This document shows, piece by piece, positions 26,627 through 34,401 of a DNA stretch of 64,000 nucleotides (position 1 is its first letter; every line of letters starts with the position of its first letter). The notes beneath the pieces are model-generated. The model ran no database searches. It was not told where the DNA came from and saw nothing but the letters and a program-made list of their open reading frames with translations. This DNA comes from UBA5066 sp046331465 (GTDB taxonomy: Bacteria > Acidobacteriota > Thermoanaerobaculia > UBA5066), in assembly GCA_046331465.1 (NCBI GenBank), contig JAXLQV010000001.1, forward strand, positions 1,798,001 through 1,862,000. Direction: 5' to 3'. Position numbers and translations under genes: made by a program.

Positions 26627-27091
26627 GTGAAGCGTGTCGTCGTCGGGAAAACGGCCCAGGGGGCCCTTCTTTTCGCCTACACCGCGCTCGTCCTCGCCGG
26701 CACGCTCCTCGTCGAGGGGCGGCCCGGGGTCGTCACGAACCTCGTCCCGTTCGACGACCTCGCGCGGCTCCGCGCGAGCGCGGGGTCGGCCGGGATCCTC
26801 TCGAGCCGGTTCGTCCTCGGCCTCCTCGGGATGGTCGGGAACCTCGCGATGTTCGCGGTCTGGGGCTTCCTGGCGTGGAAGTTCGTCGACGGGCGCGGCC
26901 GGTCGCGGCTCCGGAACCACGCGGAGGTCGTCTTTTTCGGCCTCGTCTTCAGCGTCGGGATCGAGACGGTCCAGTTCTTCCTCCCGACGCGCGCGGCCGA
27001 CGTGAACGACGTCTTCTGGAACGTCGTCGGCGCCTTCCTCGGGGCGCTCCTCGCGCACCTCCACGCCACGGTCCGCCTCGAGTGGGCCTGA
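26627..27091 (+). CDS. VanZ-like membrane protein
   Basis: 154 residues with about four membrane helices (GALLFAYTALVLAGTLL, LLGMVGNLAMFAVWGFLAW, VVFFGLVFSVGIETVQFFL, NVVGAFLGALLAHL). NLVPFDD, GNLAMFAVWG, GIETVQFFLPTRAADVNDV and NVVGAFLGA are the VanZ-family landmarks. The GTG at 26627 has GGAGGG at 26615-26620. VanZ proteins are linked to teicoplanin resistance in some bacteria, but most homologues have no known role and I infer none. Confidence 0.85.
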   Translation: MKRVVVGKTAQGALLFAYTALVLAGTLLVEGRPGVVTNLVPFDDLARLRASAGSAGILSSRFVLGLLGMVGNLAMFAVWGFLAWKFVDGRGRSRLRNHAEVVFFGLVFSVGIETVQFFLPTRAADVNDVFWNVVGAFLGALLAHLHATVRLEWA

Positions 27092-27102
27092 AGCGACGCT
27101 GC

Positions 27103-27108
27103 TAGACT
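27103..27108 (+). promoter_or_regulatory. -10 element of tRNA-Leu
   Basis: TAGACT ending ten bases before the first tRNA base. No recognisable -35 is present. Confidence 0.5.
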
Positions 27109-27118
27109 CGCGCCCCGC

Positions 27119-27204
27119 GCCGGAGTGGCGGAACGGCAGACGCAGGGGACTCAAAATCCCCCGATCGCAAGGTCGTGCGGGTTCGAATCCCGCCTCCGGC
27201 ACCA
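27119..27204 (+). tRNA. tRNA-Leu (anticodon CAA)
   Basis: Type II tRNA with a long variable arm. Acceptor arms GCCGGAG (27119-27125) and CTCCGGC (27194-27200) pair perfectly, followed by discriminator A and an encoded CCA. Anticodon stem GGGGA/TCCCC encloses CTCAAAA, giving CAA at 27152-27154, which reads UUG. The T arm GCGGGTTCGAATCCCGC is standard. Confidence 0.97.
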
Positions 27205-27277
27205 GCTCGAAGCCCCCGGTCCGCGCCCGACGGACGGCTCGGAGCGCCCCGAGGCGGGGGAGCGGATCTCGAGCCTG

Positions 27278-27306
27278 TTGACCCCCGCCCCGGGGCCGCG
27301 TACCCT
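27278..27306 (+). promoter_or_regulatory. Sigma-70 type promoter of carD
   Basis: TTGACC (27278-27283), a 17-base spacer, then TACCCT (27301-27306). It is the only near-consensus -35/-10 pair with ideal spacing I found. The start would be near 27313, leaving AGGAGG (27324-27329) in the leader. Confidence 0.65.
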
Positions 27307-27337
27307 TGCAGGTCCGATAGCGCAGGAGGCGGATCCG

Positions 27338-27859
27338 GTGGGCTTCAACATCGGCGATAAGCTCGTCTACCCGAACCACGGAGTGGGAGTCGTCGAGACC
27401 ATCGACGAGTCTCTCTTCGACGGCCGCGCTCATCCCTGCTACCAGGTCCGGCTGCTCGCGAACAACTCCCGGGTCGTGGTGCCGGTCGGCAACTCCGACC
27501 GCGTCGGGCTCCGGCCGCTGACCCGCCGGCAGGACGTGGGCGTCGTCTTCAAGGTCCTCGAGGACGGCAGCTTTCAGTCCAACGGCGACTGGAAGGGCCG
27601 CTTCAAGCAGAACCTCGACAAGATGCGGTCGGGCCGCCTCTCCGACATCGCCGACGTGCTGAAGAACCTCAACTGGGTCCAGAAGCAGAAGACGCTCTCC
27701 TTCCGCGAGAAGAAGATGTACGAGCGGGCCCGGTACCTCATCGTCTCCGAGATCGCGCAGGTGAGCGGGACGACCGAGGCGGACGTCGAGGTCGACGTCG
27801 AGAAGGCGCTCGACCGGTCGGTTTCCCGCCGGCGCAGCCTCGGCCCGTCGCCGCGGTAG
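27338..27859 (+). CDS. CarD/CdnL-family RNA-polymerase-binding regulator
   Basis: 173 residues. The N-terminal Tudor-like RNAP-interaction domain reads FNIGDKLVYPNHGVGVVETI, then RLLANNSRVVVPVGNSDRVGLRP; the helical C-terminal domain includes LNWVQKQKTLSFREKKMYERA and LIVSEIA. CarD binds RNAP beta and stabilises open complexes at promoters with weak elements. I start at the GTG at 27338 (AGGAGG 8 bases upstream); the frame open back to 27125 would overlap the tRNA. An abundant CarD would fit a genome whose promoters mostly lack -35 boxes. Confidence 0.92.
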   Translation: MGFNIGDKLVYPNHGVGVVETIDESLFDGRAHPCYQVRLLANNSRVVVPVGNSDRVGLRPLTRRQDVGVVFKVLEDGSFQSNGDWKGRFKQNLDKMRSGRLSDIADVLKNLNWVQKQKTLSFREKKMYERARYLIVSEIAQVSGTTEADVEVDVEKALDRSVSRRRSLGPSPR

Positions 27860-27896
27860 GTCGCGCGGGCGGGCGACGCCGGCGCGGCGCCTCCCG

Positions 27897-27902
27897 TATA
27901 GT
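27897..27902 (+). promoter_or_regulatory. -10 element upstream of the 27910 gene, near-leaderless
   Basis: TATAGT followed by seven bases and the ATG at 27910. Confidence 0.5.
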
Positions 27903-27909
27903 TCCCAGA

Positions 27910-28668
27910 ATGCTGAACCGAGCGCCAGCCGGTCTCCTCCTGGCCCTCGTCCTGAGCCTGCCCGCCGCCACCTGGGCGGCGCGGCCCGACGCCTCCCTCG
28001 AGAGCCTCCTCGTCGCGCTCGACCTCGAGCGGAAGGCCCGGGCCGAGGACGTCGTCGAGGTGGACCGCCTCACCACGGCGGCCCTCCGCGCCGACTCGGC
28101 GGCGGCGCTGGCCCGGCAGAAGCTCGTCGACTCCCTGCGCGCGGGGGAGACCGACCTCGGCACCTTCCGCGCCGAGGAAGAGAAGGTCGTCGAGGCCGAG
28201 GCGCTGGCCCGCTCGGCCCAGGAGACGCGACGGGCGGCGGCGTCCCGGCTCATCGAGCGGGTGCGCCGCATCGGTCTCCTCCAGGACGAGATCCTGAAGC
28301 GGCGCGCTTCCGCGCGCCGGCCGGCCGACCCGGTGACGGGGCGCTGGCAGGTCGTGATCGACCCGGGCGGACGCCGCGGGGTCTACAGGCTGACCCTCGA
28401 CGGCACGCTCCTCTCGGGCGACTACGTCCTCGACGGGGACTTCCGCGGCTCGCTTCGCGGCACGTTCGTGGGCGACCGCGTCTCCATCCAGAGGATCGAC
28501 TCGGAGCGCGGGTTCGACGCGACGTTCTACGGGCGGGTCCAGCCCGCGGCGAGGCGGATTACCGGGACGTGGGAGGAGACCGTGCTCGCGCCGGCGACGG
28601 GGCCGGTGGCGGGGACCTGGTCGGCCACCCTCCTTCCCGACGACGACAGCGACGGAGGTTCCCCCTGA
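27910..28668 (+). CDS. Exported protein with coiled-coil and beta-rich C-terminal domain, unknown function
   Basis: 252 residues; I do not recognise a family. A signal peptide (LLLALVLSLPAATWA) is followed by an Ala/Glu/Arg-rich helical region with heptad character (about 30-135), then a beta-rich domain with repeating W/G/T patterns (TGRWQVVIDPGGRRGVYRLTLDG, LSGDYVLDG, GSLRGTFVGDRVSI, RITGTWEETV, VAGTWSATL), reminiscent of a small lipocalin-like barrel. It precedes a TPR protein with a CTGA stop/start overlap. A soluble periplasmic protein is likely. Confidence 0.75.
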   Translation: MLNRAPAGLLLALVLSLPAATWAARPDASLESLLVALDLERKARAEDVVEVDRLTTAALRADSAAALARQKLVDSLRAGETDLGTFRAEEEKVVEAEALARSAQETRRAAASRLIERVRRIGLLQDEILKRRASARRPADPVTGRWQVVIDPGGRRGVYRLTLDGTLLSGDYVLDGDFRGSLRGTFVGDRVSIQRIDSERGFDATFYGRVQPAARRITGTWEETVLAPATGPVAGTWSATLLPDDDSDGGSP

Positions 28669-29402
28669 GCCACGACGACCACCTTCCTCCTCCCCCCGCC
28701 CCGCGTCCGCTGGCGCGGAACGAGAGCCGGCGGAAGCGCGAATCCGGACCGGACGCCCCGGGCGCGCCCCGCTGGGGCGACCGGCTCCTCTTCGCCGCGC
28801 TCGGGGCCCTCGTCGGCTTCGCGGCGGCGTGGGTCTCCCTCGAGGGCAGCCGCACCGCGCCGCCGGCGCCGGCCGCGTCCGCCGACCCGCACGCGGGCGT
28901 TTCCGGCGCGCCCCCGGCCGGAGCCCCCGCGGCGATGCCCGGCGCCGCGGCCGGGATGCCCGGAGGGACGGGAATCGACGCGGCGGCGAGGCAGCACCTC
29001 CAGGACGCCCAGGCCGCCGTCGCCCTGAAGCCGGGCGACTACGACGCCCTCGTACACCTCGGGAACTCCGCGTTCGACGCCCGCGAGTACGCCCAGGCCG
29101 CCGATGCCTACGAGAAGGCGCTGAAGATCCGCCCCGGTGACGCGAGCGTCATGACCGACCTCGGCACCGCGTACCGGAACGAGGGGCAGGCCGACCGCGC
29201 GCTGGAGCTCTTCCGGCAGGCGCACGCCGCCGACCCGAAGAACTGGCAGTCGCTCTACAACGAGGTCATCGTCCTCGTGGCCGACAAGCGGGACGTGGCG
29301 GGCGCCCGCGCGGCCCTCGAGCGCCTGAAAAAGGAGCAGCCTTCTCTCCCGGCGATCGCCGGCCTCGAGCAGCAGGTCTCCGCGGCCGCCGCCGGGCCGT
29401 GA
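28665..29402 (+). CDS. Membrane-anchored TPR protein, probably from a CTG start
   Basis: 245 residues. A Pro/Arg-rich cytoplasmic N-terminus, a membrane helix (LLFAALGALVGFAAAWVSL, about 43-61), a low-complexity Ala/Pro/Gly linker, then three to four TPRs (QLHLQDAQAAVAL-like, YDALVHLGNSAFDAREYAQAADAYEKAL, ASVMTDLGTAYRNEG). No ATG, GTG or TTG exists between the upstream stop and the membrane helix in this frame. The CTG at 28665 has GGAGG at 28654-28658 and overlaps the previous stop as CTGA. An in-frame ATG at 28569 lies 100 bp inside the upstream gene and is less likely. Confidence 0.75.
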   Translation: MSHDDHLPPPPAPRPLARNESRRKRESGPDAPGAPRWGDRLLFAALGALVGFAAAWVSLEGSRTAPPAPAASADPHAGVSGAPPAGAPAAMPGAAAGMPGGTGIDAAARQHLQDAQAAVALKPGDYDALVHLGNSAFDAREYAQAADAYEKALKIRPGDASVMTDLGTAYRNEGQADRALELFRQAHAADPKNWQSLYNEVIVLVADKRDVAGARAALERLKKEQPSLPAIAGLEQQVSAAAAGP

Positions 29403-30754
29403 AGCCCCGGAGCGGCGACCTCTTCGACGAGTTCCTCCCGGACCGGCCGGCGGCGCCCTCGGTGGCGCCGCTGGCCGAGCGGTTCCGCCCTCGCGACCTC
29501 TCGGAAATGCGCCTGCCGGCCTCGGTCGCCGGCCCTTCCTCTCTCCTCGGCCGGGCGATCGCGGCGGACCGCGTCCCGTCCCTCGTCCTCTGGGGCCCGC
29601 CCGGGAGCGGCAAGACGACCCTCGCCCGGATCATCGCGGCCCGCACGAAGGCGCGGTTCCTCGCCTTCTCGGCCGTCGTCTCGGGCGTCAAGGAGATCCG
29701 CGAGGTCCTCGAGGAGTCGCAGCGCCTCGCCGCCCGCGGGGAGCGGACGCTCCTCTTCGTCGACGAGATCCACCGCTTCAACCGCGCGCAGCAGGACGTC
29801 TTCCTGCCGTACGTCGAGTCGGGGTCGGCGACTCTCGTCGGCGCGACGACCGAGAACCCCTCGTTCGAGCTGAACGGCGCGCTCCTCTCCCGGATGCGCG
29901 TCGTCGTCCTCCCGCCGCTGTCGAGGGAGGACCTCGCCGAGATCCTCCGGAGCGCGGCGGCGGAGCCCGGACGCGGCCTCTCGGGGCGCGTGACGCTCGG
30001 CGAGGGGGCGGTCGACTGGCTCGTCTCCTTCTCCGACGGCGACGCCCGGCGCGCCCTCAACGCCCTCGAGACGGCGGCCGACCACGCGGGAGAGGGAGCC
30101 GTCCTGACGGCGCCGCTCCTCTCGGAGCTCTACGCGAGGAAGTCGCTCCTCTTCGACAAGACGGGCGAGGAGCACTACAACCTGATCTCGGCGCTCCACA
30201 AGTCGATCCGCGACTCGGACGCCGACGCCTCGGTCTACTGGCTCGCCCGAATGCTCGAGGCGGGCGAGGACCCGCTCTTCGTGGCGCGGCGCCTCGTGCG
30301 GGCCTCGACGGAGGACGTCGGTCTCGCCGACCCGGACGCGCTCCGCGTCGCGATGGCGGCGCGCGACGCCGTCCACTTCCTCGGTATGCCCGAGGGGGCG
30401 CTCGCCCTCGCCGAGGCGGCCGTGTACCTCGCTCTCGCGCCGAAGTCGAACGCGCTCTACACCGCCTACGGCGCGGCCGCCGCGGACGTCGCCGAGAGGC
30501 CGAACGAGCCGCCGCCGAAGGCGATCCTGAACGCGCCGACGCGGCTCATGAAGGCCGCGGGGTACGGGCAGGGGTACGTCTACGCGCACGACACGGAGGA
30601 GGGAATCGGCGGCCTCACCTGCCTTCCCGACGCCGTCGCCGGCCGCCGCTACTACGCGCCGAAGGGAGCGGGTCGCGAAGCGGAGCTGAAGCGCCGGCTC
30701 GAGGAGGTCCGCGCGCTCCGCGAGAAGCTCGCCGGGGGGAAGAGGCGCTCCTGA
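29399..30754 (+). CDS. rarA: Replication-associated recombination ATPase RarA (MgsA)
   Basis: 451-residue AAA+ protein related to clamp loaders. AERFRPRDLSEM near the start, Walker A GPPGSGKTTLARII (about 64-77), Walker B LLFVDEIHRFNRAQQD (about 118-133), sensor I GATTENPSFE (about 152-161), then the tetramerisation domain with HYNLISALHKSIRDSDAD and the C-terminal AYGAAAADV and LNAPTRLMKAAGYG. It acts at stalled forks with SSB. GTG start overlaps the TPR stop (GTGA). Confidence 0.95.
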   Translation: MKPRSGDLFDEFLPDRPAAPSVAPLAERFRPRDLSEMRLPASVAGPSSLLGRAIAADRVPSLVLWGPPGSGKTTLARIIAARTKARFLAFSAVVSGVKEIREVLEESQRLAARGERTLLFVDEIHRFNRAQQDVFLPYVESGSATLVGATTENPSFELNGALLSRMRVVVLPPLSREDLAEILRSAAAEPGRGLSGRVTLGEGAVDWLVSFSDGDARRALNALETAADHAGEGAVLTAPLLSELYARKSLLFDKTGEEHYNLISALHKSIRDSDADASVYWLARMLEAGEDPLFVARRLVRASTEDVGLADPDALRVAMAARDAVHFLGMPEGALALAEAAVYLALAPKSNALYTAYGAAAADVAERPNEPPPKAILNAPTRLMKAAGYGQGYVYAHDTEEGIGGLTCLPDAVAGRRYYAPKGAGREAELKRRLEEVRALREKLAGGKRRS

Positions 30755-30765
30755 CCGCTCCGAGC

Positions 30766-30771
30766 TAACCT
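30766..30771 (+). promoter_or_regulatory. -10 element of the class V aminotransferase gene, leaderless
   Basis: TAACCT, six bases (TCGGGG), then the ATG at 30778. Confidence 0.5.
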
Positions 30772-30777
30772 TCGGGG

Positions 30778-32034
30778 ATGCTCGACCTCGAATCCATCCG
30801 CGCGAAGTTCCCCGCCCTCTCCGCGGGAGACGTGATCCTCGACAACCCCGGCGGGACGCAGGTCCCGCGCGGCGTGACGGAACGGATCGTCCGCTACCTC
30901 CACGAGACGAACGCGAACCACGGAGGCGCCTTCGGAGCGAGCCGCAGCTCGGACGCCGTCGTGGCCCAGGCGCGCGAGGCGGTCGCCGACTTCCTCGGCG
31001 CCGCGCGGCCCGAGGAGGTCGCTTTCGGCCCGAACATGACGACGCTGACGTTCCAGGTGGCGCGGAGCCTCTCGCGCGACTGGAAGCCGGGCGACGAGGT
31101 CGTCGTGACGCGCCTCGACCACGACGCGAACGTCTCGCCGTGGCTCCTCGCGGCCGCGGACCGGGGCGCGACGGTGCGGTGGCTCGACTTCGACCCGGAC
31201 GACTGCACCTGGAGCGTCGAGGAGCTGAAGGGGCTCCTCTGCGAGAGGACGAAGCTCGTCGCCGTCGGCTGGGCTTCGAACTCGGTCGGGACGGTGAACG
31301 ACGTCGCCGCCGCGGCGGAGGCGGCGCACGCCGCGGGCGCGCTCGTCTACGTCGACGCGGTCCACTACGCCCCGCACGGCCCGATCGACGTCGCCGCGGC
31401 CGGCCTCGACTTCCTCGCCTGCTCCGCCTACAAGTTCTTCGGCCCCCACCTCGGGATCCTCTGGGGCCGCCACGACCTCCTCGAGCGGACGTTCGCGTAC
31501 AAGGTGCGTCCCGCGGGCGACGCGCCCCCCGACCGCTGGGAGACCGGCACCCAGAGCTTCGAGGCGGTCGCCGGGACGCTCGGCGCCCTCGAGTACCTCG
31601 CGTGGGTGGGGGAGCGCTTCGGCGGCGCCGCCCGCGACTCTCTCGCCGGGCGGTACGCCGCGAGGCGCCTCTCCCTGAAGGCGGCCATGTCGACGATGCA
31701 TGCCTACGAGGAGACGCTCTCCCGGGCGCTCGTCGAGGCCCTCGCGGTCGTGCCCGGCCTGCGGGTCCGCGGGATCACCGACCCGATCCGGTTCGGCGAG
31801 CGGGTCCCGACCTTCTCGTTCACGCTCGAGGGGCACCACCCCCGCGAGGTCGCCGCCGAGCTCGGTCGGCGCGGCTTCCGCGTGTGGGACGGCAACTACT
31901 ACGCCGTCGGAATCACCGAGCGCCTCGGCCTCGAGGGGATGGGCGGGATGGTCCGCGTCGGCGCGGTCCACTACAACACCGCCGAGGAGATCCGCCTCCT
32001 CGGCGCCGCTCTCCGCGACCTCGCCCGGGGCTGA
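30778..32034 (+). CDS. Cysteine-desulfurase-like class V aminotransferase (VC1184-type subfamily)
   Basis: 418-residue PLP enzyme, fold type I. N-terminal LDNPGGTQVPRGV (about 21-33) resembles the LDN(A/G)G element of the desulfurase-like subfamily. HDANVSPWLLAA (about 118), VYVDAVHYAPH with the cofactor Asp (about 198), and the PLP lysine in SAYKFFGPHLG (Lys near 217) are present. I see no obvious catalytic Cys loop of SufS/IscS near residue 360, so sulfur transfer is uncertain. It stands alone, with no iron-sulfur genes beside it. Confidence 0.85.
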   Translation: MLDLESIRAKFPALSAGDVILDNPGGTQVPRGVTERIVRYLHETNANHGGAFGASRSSDAVVAQAREAVADFLGAARPEEVAFGPNMTTLTFQVARSLSRDWKPGDEVVVTRLDHDANVSPWLLAAADRGATVRWLDFDPDDCTWSVEELKGLLCERTKLVAVGWASNSVGTVNDVAAAAEAAHAAGALVYVDAVHYAPHGPIDVAAAGLDFLACSAYKFFGPHLGILWGRHDLLERTFAYKVRPAGDAPPDRWETGTQSFEAVAGTLGALEYLAWVGERFGGAARDSLAGRYAARRLSLKAAMSTMHAYEETLSRALVEALAVVPGLRVRGITDPIRFGERVPTFSFTLEGHHPREVAAELGRRGFRVWDGNYYAVGITERLGLEGMGGMVRVGAVHYNTAEEIRLLGAALRDLARG

Positions 32035-32042
32035 CGGAACCA

Positions 32043-32153
32043 CGACCCGGAGGGGGTCTGGTCTGCACTCTACATTCCGACCCGGAGGGGGTCTGGTCTG
32101 CACTCTACACTCTGCTCGTGCGGCGGCAGAGTGTAGAGTGCAGACCAGACCCC
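32043..32153. repeat. REP-like palindromic repeat element
   Basis: Two 35-bp direct copies (32043-32077 and 32078-32112, one mismatch) followed by an inverted arm. A perfect 27-bp inverted repeat (32088-32114 with 32127-32153) encloses a 12-nt loop. The core motif is GGGGTCTGGTCTGCACTCTA. It lies between converging genes and could also stop transcription from both sides. Similar palindromes in other genomes are REP elements mobilised by RAYT transposases; no transposase gene is nearby. Confidence 0.85.
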
Positions 32154-32187
32154 GCGTCCGGGCGGGTGGAGCGGCACGCCGGACGGG

Positions 32188-33303
32188 TCAGTCGTTCGTC
32201 TTCTTGAAGCGCGCCACGGCGAGCCCGATGATGAGGACCGTGTAGAAGCCGAGCCAGGCGAGCGGCTCCCAGAGCGCCGTGAGCGTGGCGCCGCGCAGGA
32301 CGATCCCCCGCACGAGCTGGATGAAGTACTTCAGCGGGATGATGTAGGTGAGGTACTGGAAGAAGCGGGGCATCCCCTCGATCGGGAAGACGTAGCCCGA
32401 GAGGAAGACGGACGGGAGCAGGAAGATGAACGAGAGCTGGATCGCCTGCATCTGCGTCTTCGCGAGGGTCGAGAGGAGCATCCCGAGGCCGAGCGTCGCC
32501 GCGATGAAGAGGAGCCCGGCGACGTAGAGCTCGGCGACGCTCCCGGCGATCGGGACGCCGAAGAGGAAGCGCATCAGGACGACGATCAGCGTCATCTGCA
32601 GGACGCCGATGACGAGGAACGGGAAGATCTTCCCGAGGATGATCTCGAGCCGCGTGACGGGGGTGACCTGGAGCTGCTCGAGCGTCCCGCGCTCGCGCTC
32701 CCGCACGAGCGCGATCGCCGTGTACTGGATGAGCGTGAAGGTGAGGACGAGGCCGACGAGCCCGGGGATGATGAACGTCGCCGTCTTCAGGTCGGGGTTG
32801 TACCAGGGGCGGACGCGCAGGTCGACGGGGAGCGCCGTCTCCCTCCAGCCGGCCCGCCGCGCGAGGACGCGGACCGAGAGCTGGTTCGCGATCCCGGACG
32901 CGATCGACATCGCCTGCGAGGAGGTCGTCGTGTCGGAGGCGTTCACGATGAGGAGGGCGTGCGCCGGGGCTCCCCTCCGGAGCTCGCGCCCGTAGTTCCT
33001 GTCGACGACGAGGGCGCAGACGGCGTGGGCCGCGTCGAGCTCGCGCCGGGCCTCGTCGAGGGAGCCGAGGTAAGAGACGACCTCGAAGTACTCGCTCGCG
33101 GTCAGCTTCGAGACGAGCTCCCGGCTCTCGAACGAGCCGTCCTCGTCGACGACGACGGTCTTCAGGTGCTTGACGTCGTAGTTGATCGCGTACCCGAAGA
33201 TGAACGTCTGCATGACCGGGATCATGACCATCATCCGGAGGCTGATCCGGTCGCGCGAGAGCTGGAGGAGCTCCTTGACGACCAGGGCGAAGAGGCGCTT
33301 CAT
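32188..33303 (-). CDS. ABC-2 type permease of the exporter operon (YbhR/YhhJ-like)
   Basis: 371 residues: one N-terminal helix (RMMVMIPVMQTFIFGYAIN), a large periplasmic loop (about 45-170), then five helices in the C-terminal half (IPGLVGLVLTFTLIQYTAI and onward), with VRERERGTLEQLQVTPV, the conserved coupling helix of ABC-2 permeases. Last gene of the operon, linked to the second ATPase by ATGA overlap. Related E. coli systems have two such permeases or a fused one; here there is one, so it probably homodimerises. Confidence 0.9.
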   Translation of the reverse strand: MKRLFALVVKELLQLSRDRISLRMMVMIPVMQTFIFGYAINYDVKHLKTVVVDEDGSFESRELVSKLTASEYFEVVSYLGSLDEARRELDAAHAVCALVVDRNYGRELRRGAPAHALLIVNASDTTTSSQAMSIASGIANQLSVRVLARRAGWRETALPVDLRVRPWYNPDLKTATFIIPGLVGLVLTFTLIQYTAIALVRERERGTLEQLQVTPVTRLEIILGKIFPFLVIGVLQMTLIVVLMRFLFGVPIAGSVAELYVAGLLFIAATLGLGMLLSTLAKTQMQAIQLSFIFLLPSVFLSGYVFPIEGMPRFFQYLTYIIPLKYFIQLVRGIVLRGATLTALWEPLAWLGFYTVLIIGLAVARFKKTND

Positions 33304-34271
33304 GCCGCTTTCTCCTCGTGGGTTCGGGCGTAGTCGCGGGCGAGGTCGACGAAGACGTCCTCGAGGGACGGCTCGGCGGGCTCGGGCGTGCCGAGGCTCC
33401 CGAGGAGCGCCGACGCCGCGCCGACGGACCCCTCGCGCGCGAGGGCGCGCAGGCGGAGGCCGAAGAGGTAGGCGTCCTCGAGCTCGGGGGCGGAGCGGAC
33501 CTTCGCGAGCGCCGCGAACGGCTCCCCCTCGAGAGGGACCTCGAGGAGACGACCGGCGATCCGCCGCTTCAGCTCGTGCGGCGCCCCCTGGGCGATCAGC
33601 TCGCCGTTTAGGATGAAGGCGAGCGAGTCGCACTGCTCCGCCTCGTCCATGTAGTGGGTCGTCACGAGGACCGTCATCCCGCGCTCGGCGGCGAGCTCGT
33701 AGATCAGGTCCCAGAAGAGGCGCCGTCCCTTCGGGTCGACGCCCCCGGTCGGCTCGTCGAGGAAGAGGAGCTCCGGCTCGTGCAGGAGCGAGGCGGCGAG
33801 CGCGACGCGCTGGCGCATGCCGGTCGAGAGAGACTCGGTGACCGTCCCGAGGAGCCTGCGGAAGTGGAGGCGGTCGGCGAGCGCGCCGATCCTCTCCGCG
33901 AGCCTGTGGTTCGCGAGGCCGTAGACGGTGCCGAAGAAGCGGAGGTTCTCCTCCACGGTGAGGTCGAGGTAGAGGGAGAACTTCTGGCTCATGTAGCCGA
34001 GGCGCTTCTTCCAGCTCTCCGTGTCACGGGAGACCTCGAGCCCCGAGAAGGCGACGGCCTGGCCGCTCGTCGGCGTCAGGAGGCCCGTGAGCATCCGGAT
34101 CGTCGTCGACTTTCCCGACCCGTTCGGGCCGAGGAAGCCGAAGACCTTCCCGCGCGGGATGTCGAAGCTGACGCCGTTCACGGCGACGAAGTCGCCGAAC
34201 TTCCGGACGAGGCGGTCGGCGCGGAGGAAGACGCCGTCGGGGAGGAGCGGGAGCGCGGGGGCCGGCTTCAC
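33300..34271 (-). CDS. ABC transporter ATPase, second NBD of split YbhF/RbbA-like pair
   Basis: 323 residues. Walker A GPNGSGKSTT (about 48-57), Q-loop GYMSQKFSLY (about 92), signature LSTGMRQRVALAASLLHEP (about 148-165), Walker B LLFLDEPTGGVDP and an intact switch His in TTHYMDEAEQ. The GYMSQKFSLY loop is characteristic of the C-terminal nucleotide-binding domain of YbhF/RbbA. GTG start at 34271. It formerly may have overlapped the upstream ATPase stop; a relic of that gene's tail now lies just upstream. Confidence 0.92.
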   Translation of the reverse strand: MKPAPALPLLPDGVFLRADRLVRKFGDFVAVNGVSFDIPRGKVFGFLGPNGSGKSTTIRMLTGLLTPTSGQAVAFSGLEVSRDTESWKKRLGYMSQKFSLYLDLTVEENLRFFGTVYGLANHRLAERIGALADRLHFRRLLGTVTESLSTGMRQRVALAASLLHEPELLFLDEPTGGVDPKGRRLFWDLIYELAAERGMTVLVTTHYMDEAEQCDSLAFILNGELIAQGAPHELKRRIAGRLLEVPLEGEPFAALAKVRSAPELEDAYLFGLRLRALAREGSVGAASALLGSLGTPEPAEPSLEDVFVDLARDYARTHEEKAA

Positions 34272-34272
34272 G

Positions 34273-34401
34273 CGACCTCCTCCTCGTCGCCCGCGAGGAC
34301 GAACACGTCGCGGCCGGGGGGCTCGGCTCCGCGCGCCCCCCGGACCCCCATGGCGTTCCGTGTCATTCGACCTCCTCGTCGCCCGCGAGGACGAACACGT
34401 C
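34273..34401 (-). repeat. Palindromic insertion flanked by duplicated ATPase C-terminal sequence
   Basis: 34368-34401 (the true end of the upstream ATPase gene) is repeated at 34273-34309 with one extra CTC. Between them lies a GC-rich hairpin with 9-bp arms at 34314-34322 and 34335-34343. The downstream copy still encodes DVFVLAGDEEEVA plus a stop that overlaps the next gene as GTGA, as if it were the original gene end. Confidence 0.75.

Noticed and set aside
27125..27337. N-terminal extension of the carD frame
   Set aside because: It runs through tRNA-Leu and the carD promoter; the GTG at 27338 has AGGAGG and begins the conserved domain.
32043..32153. Direct repeats as a CRISPR or an insertion sequence
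   Set aside because: Copies abut without spacers and there is no transposase ORF; it is a palindromic REP-like element.
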